Positions 10,863-20,921 of a stretch of DNA of 64,000 nt are shown one piece after another. The stretch's first letter is position 1; each line of letters opens with the position of its first letter. The DNA comes from Symsagittifera roscoffensis (Eukaryota > Xenacoelomorpha > Acoela > Convolutidae), in assembly GCF_963678635.1 (NCBI RefSeq), contig NC_087063.1, positions 67,560,727 through 67,624,726 of the forward strand, given 5' to 3'. Under the pieces are notes generated by a model, which was not told the origin of the DNA, made no database searches, and was given only the letters and a program-made list of their open reading frames with translations. The position numbers were made by a program, and so were the translations under genes.

Positions 10863-11882
10863 TCAAAATAAATGAAGCAAAATGTCGGTTTTATAAGGTG
10901 TATCAAAACAAAATTCAATGCCGTTTGTTTCATAGTCACTGATAATGTAGTCGATATGAGTTTTAGTTGAGGAACTAATTCTGGTCTCATCGTTTGGACA
11001 AAAAACCTTCAATCCATATGGAATATTTGTAGAATCTAAATTTTCTTTTTCTTTGCTATCCAGATAATTTATGTTATAATCACCAAGAAGCGTAATTTTA
11101 TTAGAAACTGAAAGTGCATTATCTATGTTAAGCGTTAATTGTTCCAAAAAATGAATAAAGTTTAATCTGCTTGGATTATAACACAAATAAACTAACATTT
11201 TTTCTTCACTGGAAATGTTAAATGTAGATTTGCACTCAACCAACACTGACTCATATTTTTCTTTATCAAAAAAAATTAAATCAGGCCTCAATTTTGGAGC
11301 CAATTTGACTGGTATATATAACAAAACGCCACCGCCTTTCTTTTTTACCGCTGATTGCCTGTCATATCTGAACATCGCATGCGTTCTAGGGTGGAGATTC
11401 CATAAATTGTCACTATCTTCTTTTTTAAGCCACGTTTCGGAAATTCCTATAATTGTATTTTCGCCCATATCATCAAGAAATTTTTTCAATTGCATCCGTT
11501 TTCTAATATTACTTTGAAAATTCAAATGAACAAATTTAAGATTTGCACAATTTTTTGAGCAGATGCCGTAGACTGTTTCAATGGTTTCAATAGGACCAGG
11601 GTTTTTTTCAACATCCCCACTTTGGGTCAGTAACAACGCAAAAAGGAAAAGATTAGTCAGTGTGGTAGCTATCCGCTCATTTATCCCAAATTTGGATGAT
11701 AATATCTTTTGATGGCAGTTTAGATAGCCCCAGTAAACAATGGTTTTTTCTATATTTTCCATCTGAGCCTTGGAAAGAACTATAACTGATTGACCGTCAA
11801 TGATTGCCCAAGCAGGTACGGTACAAGATCCGAGAGGTTTTCTAACTTTGATTTTTTGAACTATATCAAAGCATTGCTTCAC
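10863..11882 (-). pseudogene. LINE 2A + APE endonuclease, copy 1 with chimeric N-terminus
   Basis: A 339-codon frame. The first about 40 residues (MKQCFDIVQKIKVRKPLGSC...) are not the normal start but the linker of the neighbouring duplicate, fused in frame at LSKAQMENIEK. A hydrophobic stretch (NLFLFALLLTQ), the 2A motif GDVEKNPGP (11592-11618) and an APE-type endonuclease follow, with ISETWL, LLGDYNINYLD and THIDYIISD. The endonuclease would nick target DNA. The TGA at 10863-10865 cuts the domain before its last motif; a following frame continues to 10796. The fusion keeps the frame open across the duplication joint. Confidence 0.85.
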
Positions 11883-11981
11883 TGTAATGTGTTGAAAATG
11901 GAAAGATGCAGATTCAGAGGCAGATTTGTTGTAATTCGGAGGCTTTTTAGCGCCGAAAAATTCGCCTAAGTTCGAAAAAAT

Positions 11982-12398
11982 TTAATTAAAATGATTGGTA
12001 CTTTTTTTTTGGATTATCATGTAACTGAAGGAATTTCGTAGAACTGTAATTCGATTCTTGCCAGAACATGTACCTCTAACTTGGTTAATATATTTCCATT
12101 TTTGTTGGATAGTGCTGAGAAGTGAAAAACAATTTTTTGAGTGATCGAGTTGTTTACTTCTAATCAATTGGCTCATTTGATTACGTAAAAACTGGTACTT
12201 TGGCCAATTATCGCTTGTGCTTTGACTGCGATATGATTTGAGTGAATTCTGTTTCTTATTCAACAATTGCTGACATTCTGAATCGAACCATTCCGTTTTC
12301 AATACATTTTTTGGTTTAAAATTACAAACAAATTTTTTTTCGATAGAAGCATGTTGCTGAAGAGCACTAGAAATTAAATAAATCATCGTCGAGAACAT
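11982..12398 (-). pseudogene. LINE ORF2 endonuclease-RT linker, copy 2
   Basis: The 138-codon duplicate of the linker at 10310-10726, offset 1672 bp, with a few substitutions (for example Lys for Asn near the start) and the same stop. Confidence 0.7.
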
Positions 12399-12534
12399 GT
12401 TTTGTGCGTCTGTACATTGATATAAGAGATACCAAGGAAGAGCGGAGAGTGTATTGCAAAATTCTTTTTACTGATAATTTGTCTTATTGAAAGTCGAAAT
12501 TATCCTCGGTAAACACTGCTGCATTTTATGTCCG

Positions 12535-13491
12535 TCAAAATAAATGAAGCAAAATGTCGGTTTTATAAGGTGTATCAAAACAAAATTCAATGCCGTTTGT
12601 TTCATAGTCACTGATAATGTAGTCGATATGAGTTTTAGTTGAGGAACTAATTCTGGTCTCCACGTTTGGACAAAGAACCTTCAATCCATATGGAATATTT
12701 GTAGAATCTAAATTTTCTTTTTCTTTGCTATCCAGAAAATTTATGTTATAATCACCCAGAAGCGTAATTTTATTAGAAACTGAAAGTGCATTATCTATGT
12801 TAAGCGTTAATTGTTCCAAAAAATCAATAAAGTTTAATCTGCTTGGATTATAACACAAATAAACTAACATTTTTTCTTCACTGGAAATGTTAAATGTAGA
12901 TTTGCACTCAACCAACACTGACTCATATTTTTCTTTATCAAAAAAAATTAAATCAGGCCTCAATTTTGGAGCCAATTTGACTGGTATATATAACAAAACG
13001 CCACCGCCTTTCTTTTTTACCGCTGATTGCCTATCATATCTGAACATCGCATGCGTTCTAGGGTGGAGATTCCATAAATTGTCACTATCTTCTTTTTTAA
13101 GCCACGTTTCGGAAATTCCTATAATTGTATTTTCGCCCATATCATCAAGAAATTTTTTCAATTGCATCCGTTTTCTAATATTACTTTGAAAATTCAAATG
13201 AACAAATTTAAGATTTGCACAATTTTTTGAGCAGATGCCGTAGACTGTTTCAATGGTTTCAATAGGACCAGGGTTTTTTTCAACATCCCCATTTTGGGTC
13301 AGTAACAACGCAAAAAGGAAAAGATTAGTCAGTGTGGTAGCTATCCGCTCATTTATCCCAAATTTGGATGATAATATCTTTTGATGGCAGTTTAGATAGC
13401 CCCAGTAAACAATGGTTTTTTCTATATTTTCCATCTGAGCCTTGGAAATTAGAAAAATTGCACAAAACAACCAGAATTTAATATTCAGCAT
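12535..13491 (-). pseudogene. LINE ORF2 N-terminus with signal-like segment, 2A and endonuclease (copy 2)
   Basis: A 318-codon frame with the original ORF2 start. Residues 1-19 (MLNIKFWLFCAIFLISKAQ) look like a signal peptide or membrane anchor. A second hydrophobic stretch (NLFLFALLLTQN) ends directly at GDVEKNPGP (residues 68-76, 13264-13290), a full D-V-E-x-N-P-G-P 2A motif. 2A makes the ribosome skip the Gly-Pro bond, so a 75-residue leader peptide would be released from the enzyme. The APE endonuclease that follows shows ISETWL, LLGDYNINFLD and THIDYIISD. 2A sequences before the endonuclease are known in CR1-like LINEs of several marine invertebrates. A TGA at 12535 cuts the domain, as in copy 1. 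Confidence 0.88.
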
Positions 13492-13639
13492 AATAAGTTA
13501 AATAAAATAAATAATGGCCAAAATTTGCACCAAGAAAAAATGCGAAACTAGTATTTCCTAAAGAATTTTGCACCGTTTTGGAAAAATTGTATCATTTCTG
13601 TCGTTTTTGGATCTAAATTTGATGATTGTTGGTTTTGCT

Positions 13640-14577
13640 TCATTCTGGGGCGGGTTGTAATCTCACATGTGTTTGCATTAATATCAGAACCTCTAAAAGA
13701 ATCTCTAAAACTTTGCCCCAAATATCAACACCCCCATCAGAAGGATGCAAACCATCCGAGCTAAGCGCATCGGTATTTTGACTAACATTTTTGTTTATGT
13801 CTAAAATATCCAATTTTACTTCGCCCAAGTCCTTTATATTCCGTACTAAATTAAGAATTTGCTTGTTTAGCTTCTGTACATTTGGATTAAAATCTTTTCT
13901 AAAAGCGCCTAAGGGAGTTACAGTACATAGTGAAATTGTTTCTGGGGAGAATTTATGATTTACGAGATAAATTAGTTTTTCTAAGCTACTCATGGCTTCC
14001 TTCGCGTCAAAATCATTTGAGAGGCAGTCATTTATTCCAATTAGCGTAGTTACATGTTTAAAATGTCGCGATTTACTGTTTCTCACGCGTTCCAGCAATG
14101 CAGAAATTTTGTGCCCACCAAATCCTCTCGCCAACACATTTTCCGATATTTGTTCCCCATTGATTCTGTTAATAATTGAGTCTCCCAGTAATAGGCCAGA
14201 ATATTCTCCTTCTCGTGGTAAAAATAAAAATGTTTTCGTTGTTGGTCGAATTTTTCTTCTTGAATATTGGTTGCTTGTATTTTGATTTCTTGGTTATTCT
14301 TGCTTTCTTGGTTATTTTCGCTTCGTTTGTACTGCTTTCTGCTCCGAGTTTCAATCTTGCTCCATTCATTTTCAAATTTGTTTTCTGCAATTTTTGAATT
14401 ACCCGTGTGTTTAAAATTTTCTAGATCAATAAATTTGGTTCCTTTTTCTTCATCTTTCGTTGATACAGTTAAGTTTTCGATAATTCGTTTAAAATAAGTA
14501 ACATTTTCGATCAAATCTTTATACAGCTCGTATTTCATTTCGTCGTTCAAATTTCGGAAAGTTTCGAGGTCAAACAT
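13640..14577 (-). pseudogene. LINE ORF1 with SGNH-esterase domain, frameshifted
   Basis: The N-terminal frame starts at 14577 (MFDLETFRNLNDEMKYELYK) and is highly charged and probably coiled. A frameshift near 14210-14225 moves to the frame that runs to 13640. That frame has the SGNH blocks: GDS (14177-14185, LLLGDSIIN), a Gly block (GFGGHKIS), Gly-Ile-Asn-Asp (14027-14038, TLIGIND) and the Ser-Asp-Gly-Leu-His block near 13740-13760. All catalytic residues (Ser, Asp, His) seem kept. Esterase domains in ORF1 are known in CR1-like LINEs, with a suggested role in membrane or RNP handling. ORF1 ends about 150 bp before ORF2 begins. The esterase call is firm; the function of the N-terminal part is unknown. 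Confidence 0.8.
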
Positions 14578-14734
14578 GTTGGCGATTAAAAGCGAAATTA
14601 AAAATTAGACATTAAAATGAACCGACTGATTGCTAGAAATTTAAATTGGTTGTGAATGATAGGCTTAAATTGTCTTTTAATTTTGTTTATTTGCTGATTT
14701 ATAAAATTCCCACTAACCGCTTATCATGGGTTAG

Positions 14735-14995
14735 TTGAGTCCCCTAAAGTCCAGTCATAATCCTTTTTTCTTAACTTTATGCTGCGTCAAGATGAGGAAA
14801 AACAACAAAGAGTGTACAAGCAAAAGTTGCTTAGAACCTTCAGGACTGATAAATTGGATTAGATGTGATTGTTGTTCTAGTTGGTATCATATCAGTTGTG
14901 TAAATATTTCTCTTAGCGACTCTAAGAAAACCCAATGGTTTCAGTGTCCTTTATGCAATGATGTAAAATCTGTTAATCAAACAGCAATGGGTTAG
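14735..14995 (+). CDS. PHD-type zinc finger at the element's N-terminus
   Basis: An 86-codon frame with a C4HC3 pattern: C-x4-C (CTSKSC), C-x2-C (RCDCC), H-x2-C (YHISC) and C-x2-C (CPLC) before a stop at 14993. The conserved W before H (SSWYH) and the WFQCPLC end are typical of PHD fingers, which read histone tails or act as general zinc modules. The next frame (15002) continues with a segment of the kind seen between zinc finger and RT in this element class (VRVLKRVPKNSRVPL), so the finger probably belongs to the same protein, cut by a stop. PHD fingers also occur in CR1 ORF1, but that LINE is on the other strand here. Confidence 0.65.
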   Translation: MSPLKSSHNPFFLTLCCVKMRKNNKECTSKSCLEPSGLINWIRCDCCSSWYHISCVNISLSDSKKTQWFQCPLCNDVKSVNQTAMG

Positions 14996-15001
14996 GATTT
15001 A

Positions 15002-17586
15002 GTGCTAGACAATTATGTTAATACAGCCATCTCAAATGTCCGAGTACTCAAGAGAGTACCAAAAAACTCGCGTGTTCCCTTGGCGGAAGGTCTGTGGGAC
15101 AAAATAAATGACATCGTCTACAATGTAGAAGATGTTCCAAAATGGCTAATTTTTTTTAACGTCGTTCTTGTTTTTTTTTTGAGCAACCGAAAAGAAGTGG
15201 ACGCAAACAGACCACAAGCATTAGCTCTTTGATAAAAGAAAAAAATTCGAGCAAATGACGTGTCACTTCCAAAATCCCATCCCCAAGTTTCAAGCCCGCC
15301 TCTGAGTGACCTCGAGCAGAGAATAAAGCTAATAAGAAGTCAGCTCGATGAAGGGAATGTAAACGGAGGAATCAGGCTTACTGCTTCGGATGACAAAAAT
15401 GCTCGTTTTTCAACTGATAACTATCAAAAATTGGTGTCTAAGCACCCTTAGCAAGCCAAATTTGCAACTTCAAGTCCAGAAAACTTTGATAGTTTTTTCG
15501 TAACCGATTTCGACCTATACGAAGCGATAATGTTCTTTCCGAACGGATCAGCAGCAGGTCCTGATAAAATAATTCCTCAAATTTTTAAAGACCTTGTTAG
15601 TAAGTCGAATGGCAGTGCAGGTCTTATTTTTCTGAAATCGCTTACTAAGCTGATAAACCTCATTGGAGATGGCAAAATATCCGAACCCCTAAGACCTTTC
15701 TTTTTTGGCACAAAAATTTACCGCCCTCATAAAGATAGACGGAGGGTTCAGACCGATCGCCATAGGCAACACGCTGAGACGTGTCGCGTCTAAATGCGCC
15801 GGAAGCAAAGCCCTCTCCGAGCGACAAAAATTTTTCGGAAACGTACAGGTATGATGCGGTAACAAACGATGAGCAAAAATAGCTGCACACTCGTTTCGAA
15901 ACCTAATTGAACGCGGAGACAATCCAAAATCCACTGTTCTTTCAAAAATAGATTTTAAGAACACCTTCAACCCTCTAATTAAAGAAACAATGCTGAATCA
16001 TGTTTATTCAAATCGCCCTGAATTGTATAATTACATCCATTGCGTGTATGTTAAACCTAGTTACCTTTTTTACGGAAACTCTGCCATAATGTCAGAAGAC
16101 GGAATTCAGCAAGGTGATCCTGCAGCCCCACCCCTTTTTGCGGAAACATTTCATACACTAGTCAAACAGTTGGAGTCGAAAATTAACATCTGGTATTTCG
16201 ATAATAAAAATTTAGCCGACGACTGTAAGTTAGTACTCCGGGACCTTAAAAACATTCTGAAATCGGAACAAATTTACGGCCTGAGCTTGAACACTGAGAA
16301 GTGCAAACTTTGTTTTTTGAGTCCGACAACTAGTACACAGTATAATTCAATTTTAACACAATTTCGAAAAATATGCCTCAAAAAAATTTTAAAAAAGAAG
16401 AACTCCTCACTAGGATCTCCAATCGGCGACTTTGCCGAAAAGAATTGCTCGACGAAAAAATTAAGGAGCTTGAAAAAATCTTGGATATCAGTGACAAACT
16501 AGACGCCCAATATGGTTTTTATCTCCTGAAAAATTGCTTTAGCATGCCAAAACTCCTATAGTTTTTGCGTACGAATCTTTGTTTTTTGCAAAATGATTTT
16601 TTGGAACGTTACGACAAATTACTAAGAATTCGTTATGCAAGGTCACTAACGTGAAAATGGATGATAACCAGTTTTTACAAGCAGTTCTCCCGGCAGCCAA
16701 AGGTGGCTTGGGCGAAATCATTTGTTAGCAGCATGTGGATGGAACCTATAATGATGCGCTTAAACGGTGGTTTGAACTTGGAAAAATTGAAATGGCTCCG
16801 GAAAATGAAATCCAAAAAAATGGACGGAGCCAATTTTTGACAGCGAAATTGCTGACTTGATTTTACGACTCGAACCAACGGACTTAAAAAGATTCAACGC
16901 ATTGCAAGATAGATTTGGCTCCCAATGGTTGAACGTCATCCCGTGCAAAAATTTAAGGATAAAACATTCGAACCAACAACTCAGAATTGCGATAGGACTT
17001 CGACTAGGCTCAAAAACATGCGAACGGCATAAATGCGTGTGCGGAAAAGACGTTACCGAAGATGGTTGTTATGGTCTTTCTTGCCTCAAAAGTGCAGGGA
17101 GATTCTCTAGGCATTCAAACCTGAATGCCCTTATAAAGCAGAGTTTATCTTGTACTCACATTCCGTCTGTTTTACAACCACGACACCTCTACAGGACCGA
17201 TCAGAAGCGACCAGACGGTTTGACGCTCGTTCCATGGGCTGTTGGTAAGCAGCTCTTGTGGGATGATACGGTAGTAGACTCCTTAGCTCCTTGTAGGATT
17301 AATGCCGGGTCTGTTTGTAAACCTGGTACGGCTGCCGCTGAAGCGGAAGAGCGAAAAAATGACAAGTATTAGGATCTTGTAGATGATGGATATCTTTTTC
17401 AACCAGCCCCAATACAGAATTTTTCCGAGCAAGATTCGTAAGAACCTAAGCATATACACTGAGGAACTCAGAGCAGGCAGCTTTTTAAAACAGAGAATCT
17501 CCCTGGCAACACAGATTGCGAACGCCGCTGGCGTACTCGGAACAATAAATGACAAAATAACTTTCGACGAAAAATTTTATTTGTAA
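15002..17586 (+). pseudogene. RT plus restriction-like endonuclease protein, many breaks
   Basis: Pieces in order: VRVLKRVPKNSRVPLAEGLW (15029 on); a GPD box (AAGPDKIIPQIF, about 15550); IAIGNTLRR (about 15757, in another frame); motif A KIDFKNTFNPL (about 15947); motif B EDGIQQGDPAAPPLF (about 16100); motif C WYFDNKNLADD (about 16190). Further on come a CxC...C..C zinc cluster and RFSRHSNLNALI (about 17030-17130), then RPDGLTLVPW...LLWDDTVVD (about 17210-17280), the PD-(D/E)xK-type endonuclease. The C-terminus is FLKQRISLATQIANAAGVLG (17490-17550). RT motif C reads YFDN instead of YFDD, so a catalytic Asp seems lost. Stops and frameshifts interrupt at about 15232, 15451, 15720, 16502 and 17372. 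Family call by these motifs is moderate to good. Confidence 0.75.
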
Positions 17587-17745
17587 CTTTTTTATATTAT
17601 TTTTTCTCGTGTCGAGTTGCGTCTTCTTTTTGAAAAATGCTTGCGTACTGGGAACAATAAATGGCAAACTAAATTTCGACGAAATTTTTTATTTGTTACT
17701 TTTGTATATTATTTTTTCTCGTGTCGAGTTGCGTGTTCTTATTGA
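17531..17745. repeat. 112-bp tandem repeat at the element's 3' end
   Basis: The segment starting gcgtactcggaacaataaatg at 17531 recurs at 17643 as gcgtactgggaacaataaatg and runs to ttgcgtgttctt near 17745. The first copy overlaps the end of the frame. It is probably a duplicated 3' UTR segment. Confidence 0.85.
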
Positions 17746-17759
17746 AGAAACATAACCCG

Positions 17760-18402
17760 TATCGACTTTAATTGGAAAAGACTTAACACTTGTCAATTTT
17801 TTTTATCATTATCACTTCCATATCTAGAAAATTCCAAGGATTTTGACTGGAATACGTGATGAAGGGACTCGTGACTGTAACCTCGGTTACTATGATACTT
17901 TTGACCTTCTGATTAGTACAGAAATCTCAGCGATATCACACGATACCACGATGTATGCTTGAATGTTGAAACCGATCAAAAGATCTCTTCAACCGCTCTT
18001 TATGAAACTTCCGGAGAAAGCTGAGAAAGATGAAAAACACGAAGAACTCTCGAAACCGAAATGCATAAAAGTATGAGTCAGACGGCTGCACCGACAACTT
18101 ATTAGAGGTCATGGAGCTCCCCTTCGAAGGAGAAAAAATCAAATAAGCAGGAAGGCAGTACATTGTCAATTATCCTCAAAAGTACGGCATTGAACAATGC
18201 CTTGATAAAAAAAGAAAATAAGACTTATAGTGCAAGGAAAATGTTCAAGACTTTGATGAATCAATGTAGCTCTTGAAGGTAAGGGAATCAGACGATAGTA
18301 GAAGTTGAGAGAAAGCGTCAGGTTAGGGGGAAATCTGGAACAAAAAAAGAGAAGCAATCTGGATGAAAGCGTTGCGAAGAGAGCTAAAAACCTCACTAAA
18401 TC
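17760..18402. other. no gene seen
   Basis: No supported frame. The right part precedes decayed gypsy pol and may be further decayed element sequence. Confidence 0.4.
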
Positions 18403-20050
18403 TTGTCAGCGAATTGTGTTCCGGTAGTTTTAGACCGTAAGGTTGTGTTAAAATCGAATCAAGTTAAAATCGATACTTTTAGATTTACGAATTTGAATGA
18501 ATGTAGTTATTTCAAAGAAATATGTTTACTCAAACCAAGTTGTCGAAGTTTCGCAATTACACAGAACGTGCAATGGGCGAATGAGTTGCTGAACACTCAG
18601 GACACGACAGTCACAATTAAGCGTGGAAGCAAGCTTGGATACGCGTTGCCGCTGAATACCAACTATCAGAGTAGGCAAAATGGGAAAAAAAATTGAAGCA
18701 GTGGATAGTCATTTTCATGCTGAGAAAAACGAATTTTGGTGAAAAATAATGAACTATTGTTTTTTTTTTATTAAAAAAATGTTCTCATGGAAAAAAGAGG
18801 CAGGCGATGGGCTGTCTTCCTGCTGAAACTTCCTTGAAAGGCAAACCAAGACAGAATTAGCAGCAAGCAAGCCAGTTTTGTCTGAAGTACGTCATCTTGG
18901 AGGCAAAATATTGGACGGAGAGCTAGCATCCTCAGGAGACGTTAACAAGGAACTATTTACGGAGTCATACGGCTGACATAGGTTGTCGCAATTTGGTTGA
19001 ACATGAGATAGAGGTAGAATAGGGCACGGTATTTCACAGGGAAAGAGCTAAGAGAATGACCGCACACAAGTCTGAAGCTTTTAGGAAAGAAATTGAAATG
19101 GTTATTGAAAATGATTACATGGAACCCAGTAAACCTCCCTAGGCATATGGCGTGGTAATGGCAAAGAAAAATGGGATCTACATAAACCTTGTTTTGACTC
19201 CCGCTACCTAAACGCGATAACGATAAAAGACGCATACCCCATCTCGAGAACTGATGAGAGTCAGTAAAAACTCGGAAGCGCAAAAACGTTGAGCTTGGGC
19301 ATTGCGTTTTTGCAAGCGCCCCCGACGAAGCGCGATCAAAAAAAAGAATAGCTTTGCATGCGAGTTTAATTTTTCAAAAAAAGTTTTTTGAACCTTGTAA
19401 TGGCTCAGGCGCCTATCTATGTACAAAAAAAACACGAAAACCTGATAACGTGTTACGTTGTTGACATTGTGATTAGAACAACAAACTAGAAGATCTCATA
19501 GGAGTGTTGGACGAGGTCTTCACTTGCATGAATTGCGTAATCCTACTGGATTACCTGAAGTTATTTGGTTGCAAGCTGGAAAGAAGTAGAGTCAGACCAG
19601 ATCCGGAGGCAGTTGAAGCCCTGCTGAAGTAGATGGCACCAGAAACGGCCACTTAATTGATCAGATTTTGTGAAAAAAAAAAACATAAGCGGTTTAGACA
19701 CTGACGTATCTGAGGTTTGAATCTTGGGCATAGCCTACCAAGATATGAATGGGAAGACGATCTCATGTCGTATAGCTTATAACACTAAAGTCCATAGCGA
19801 CACCGAGATGAAGCATGATGCACCAAAAAACGATGGTTATCATTTTTTTTGAGAAGTATAGAGCTTACTTATATAGCGGTTCCTTCGAGCTACGCGTTGA
19901 CAATGGATCCTTGCATGGTTGAGAAGACGTTCATTGAATCAAAGCTACATTGGTTGCTGGATAGACAAAATGGGAGGCTATCAGATGATAATAGACCGCA
20001 AAACGCTTGATAAACAACAGATTGGCAAAGAATGCTAATGAGATTTTAAA
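18403..20050 (+). pseudogene. decayed Ty3/gypsy-type pol, related to the element at 1-4885
   Basis: The frame 18403-18696 ends IKRGSKLGYALPLNTNY and aligns by eye with the protease-RT spacer of the left-edge element (minus strand, about 1290-1560; IQRGRKLGYALP). Further traces keep the same order: ADIGCRNLVEHEIEVE (about 18971), MTAHKSEAFRKEIEMVIEND (about 19057), AYGVVMAKKNG (about 19143) and VRPDPEAVEALLK (about 19592). Stops are frequent and the YVDD region is not readable. This is an old insertion of the same family in the opposite direction. Confidence 0.75.
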
Positions 20051-20074
20051 AAAGCAAAGGACAATCAAAATCTC

Positions 20075-20560
20075 TTGGATTTGATTCTGCGCTCAAACCA
20101 GGTTCAACAAGAACTCGACAAACTGGGCATTAAAAAAATCTCAAGGCTGAATAGAACAGTGAACGTGGCACCGGATGTCATGCGAAAGCTTATTGAGACA
20201 ATGAGGAGACTAACGGTCACTGAAATGACAAAGGTCAGACCAGCGATGATCCGGAGACATCGGTTCGAGCAGGATTGTCAGTCAATCGTGCATCAATTAG
20301 TAACTTTAATATCAAACGAGGTGCTAGTTAGAACGTCCTGCAAAGAGTACCAAAAGGCACAATTTTACACAATCAGACGAGCAGAAAAAAACTCAAAACT
20401 TGTAAGGAAAGGACAGTTCATCATGTTGAAACTAAATCAGGCTCTGTGCCGGATTCAGAGTATTCATCTAGAAATGAAACTTGAAAATTTGCTAGGGATT
20501 CGGAAACCAAAAGCTAGAGATAGAGATCTGTCCGCAGAATCAAGACATACGAGAAACTGA
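20075..20560 (+). pseudogene. unrecognised 161-codon frame in gypsy relic
   Basis: An open frame rich in Arg, Lys, Gln and Leu (IRRHRFEQDCQSIVHQL). I recognise no domain. It overlaps the first copy of the 250-bp tandem repeat, whose second copy encodes a diverged version of the same C-terminus (AESRHTRN versus TESRHPRN). It lies downstream of decayed pol on the same strand and may be part of that element or of another one. Confidence 0.35.
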
Positions 20561-20921
20561 CAAACACAAAGCCTTGGGAAACATGTCTGAAACTACTTCT
20601 AACTCCGATGTGTCCGAAGTGGCGATACACTCTTTTTTCTTAAAGAATTGAACAAAGAGTGTGTCGCCGCTCCTTAGCAACCAAACCAGGCTCTTAGCCA
20701 GACTCAGAATTTTTCTACGGAGGTGAAACTTGAACTTTCGTCCGGAGATTTGGAAACCACAACTTCCTGGGCTAGAGTTTTGTCCACAGAGTCAAGACAC
20801 CCGAGGAACTGACAAACACGAAGCCTTGAGAAAAAGTCTGAGACTACTTCATACTCCGATCTGTCCGATGTGGCGATACTCTCTTTCTTGGTAGAATGGA
20901 ACAAAGAGTATATCGACGCGC
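20422..20921. repeat. 250-bp diverged tandem repeat
   Basis: 20422-20671 and 20672-20921 align at an offset of 249-251 bp with many substitutions. Shared landmarks are caggctct, gtgaaacttgaa and gtccga.gtggcgatac. It is an old duplication. Confidence 0.8.

Larger units (their letters stand above)
10068..13411 (-). repeat. 1672-bp tandem duplication within the LINE
   Basis: Copy 1 (about 10068-11739) and copy 2 (about 11740-13411) match base for base apart from scattered substitutions, with offset 1672 throughout. A third, truncated start of the unit runs from 13412 to about 13447, where the original ORF2 N-terminus takes over. The unit covers linker end, 2A and endonuclease. The junction lies in the shared bases ctttccaaggc/gccttggaaa, a microhomology. 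Both copies share the same stop after the endonuclease, so the lesion is older than the duplication. Confidence 0.93.
8288..14580 (-). mobile_element. CR1-like non-LTR retrotransposon with 2A motif, rearranged copy
   Basis: Reading on the minus strand: ORF1 with an SGNH-esterase domain (14577-13640), then ORF2 with signal-like start, 2A motif and APE-type endonuclease (from 13491), a linker, RT (9720-8576) and the C-terminal region ending near 8315. The likely 3' end at 8288-8306 has T-rich tttaat/tttagttt repeats. A 1672-bp tandem duplication repeats the start of ORF2 and its linker, and a 285-bp inverted repeat separates linker from RT. An esterase-bearing ORF1 followed by APE endonuclease plus RT is known for CR1/L2-type LINEs. 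Several stops and frameshifts make this copy inactive. Confidence 0.8.
14735..17760 (+). mobile_element. PHD-finger/RT/restriction-like-endonuclease non-LTR retrotransposon, degenerate
   Basis: A PHD-type zinc finger (14735-14995), an RT (about 15002-16560) and a CCHC plus restriction-like endonuclease C-terminus (16857-17586) lie in order on the plus strand. A 3' tail with a 112-bp tandem repeat follows. The C-terminal endonuclease after RT is the layout of R2/NeSL/HERO-like elements. The element stands head to head with the CR1-like LINE, the two starts being about 155 bp apart. The lack of an intact frame across RT shows a dead copy. Confidence 0.65.

Noticed and set aside
11215-11517. Plus-strand 100-codon frame, repeated at 12887-13189
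   Set aside because: Antisense of the LINE endonuclease; repeated only because of the tandem duplication.
19245-19275. ctgatgagagtcagtaaaaactcgg as a hammerhead ribozyme core
   Set aside because: The GAAA box is missing and the segment corresponds to conserved gypsy RT coding sequence.
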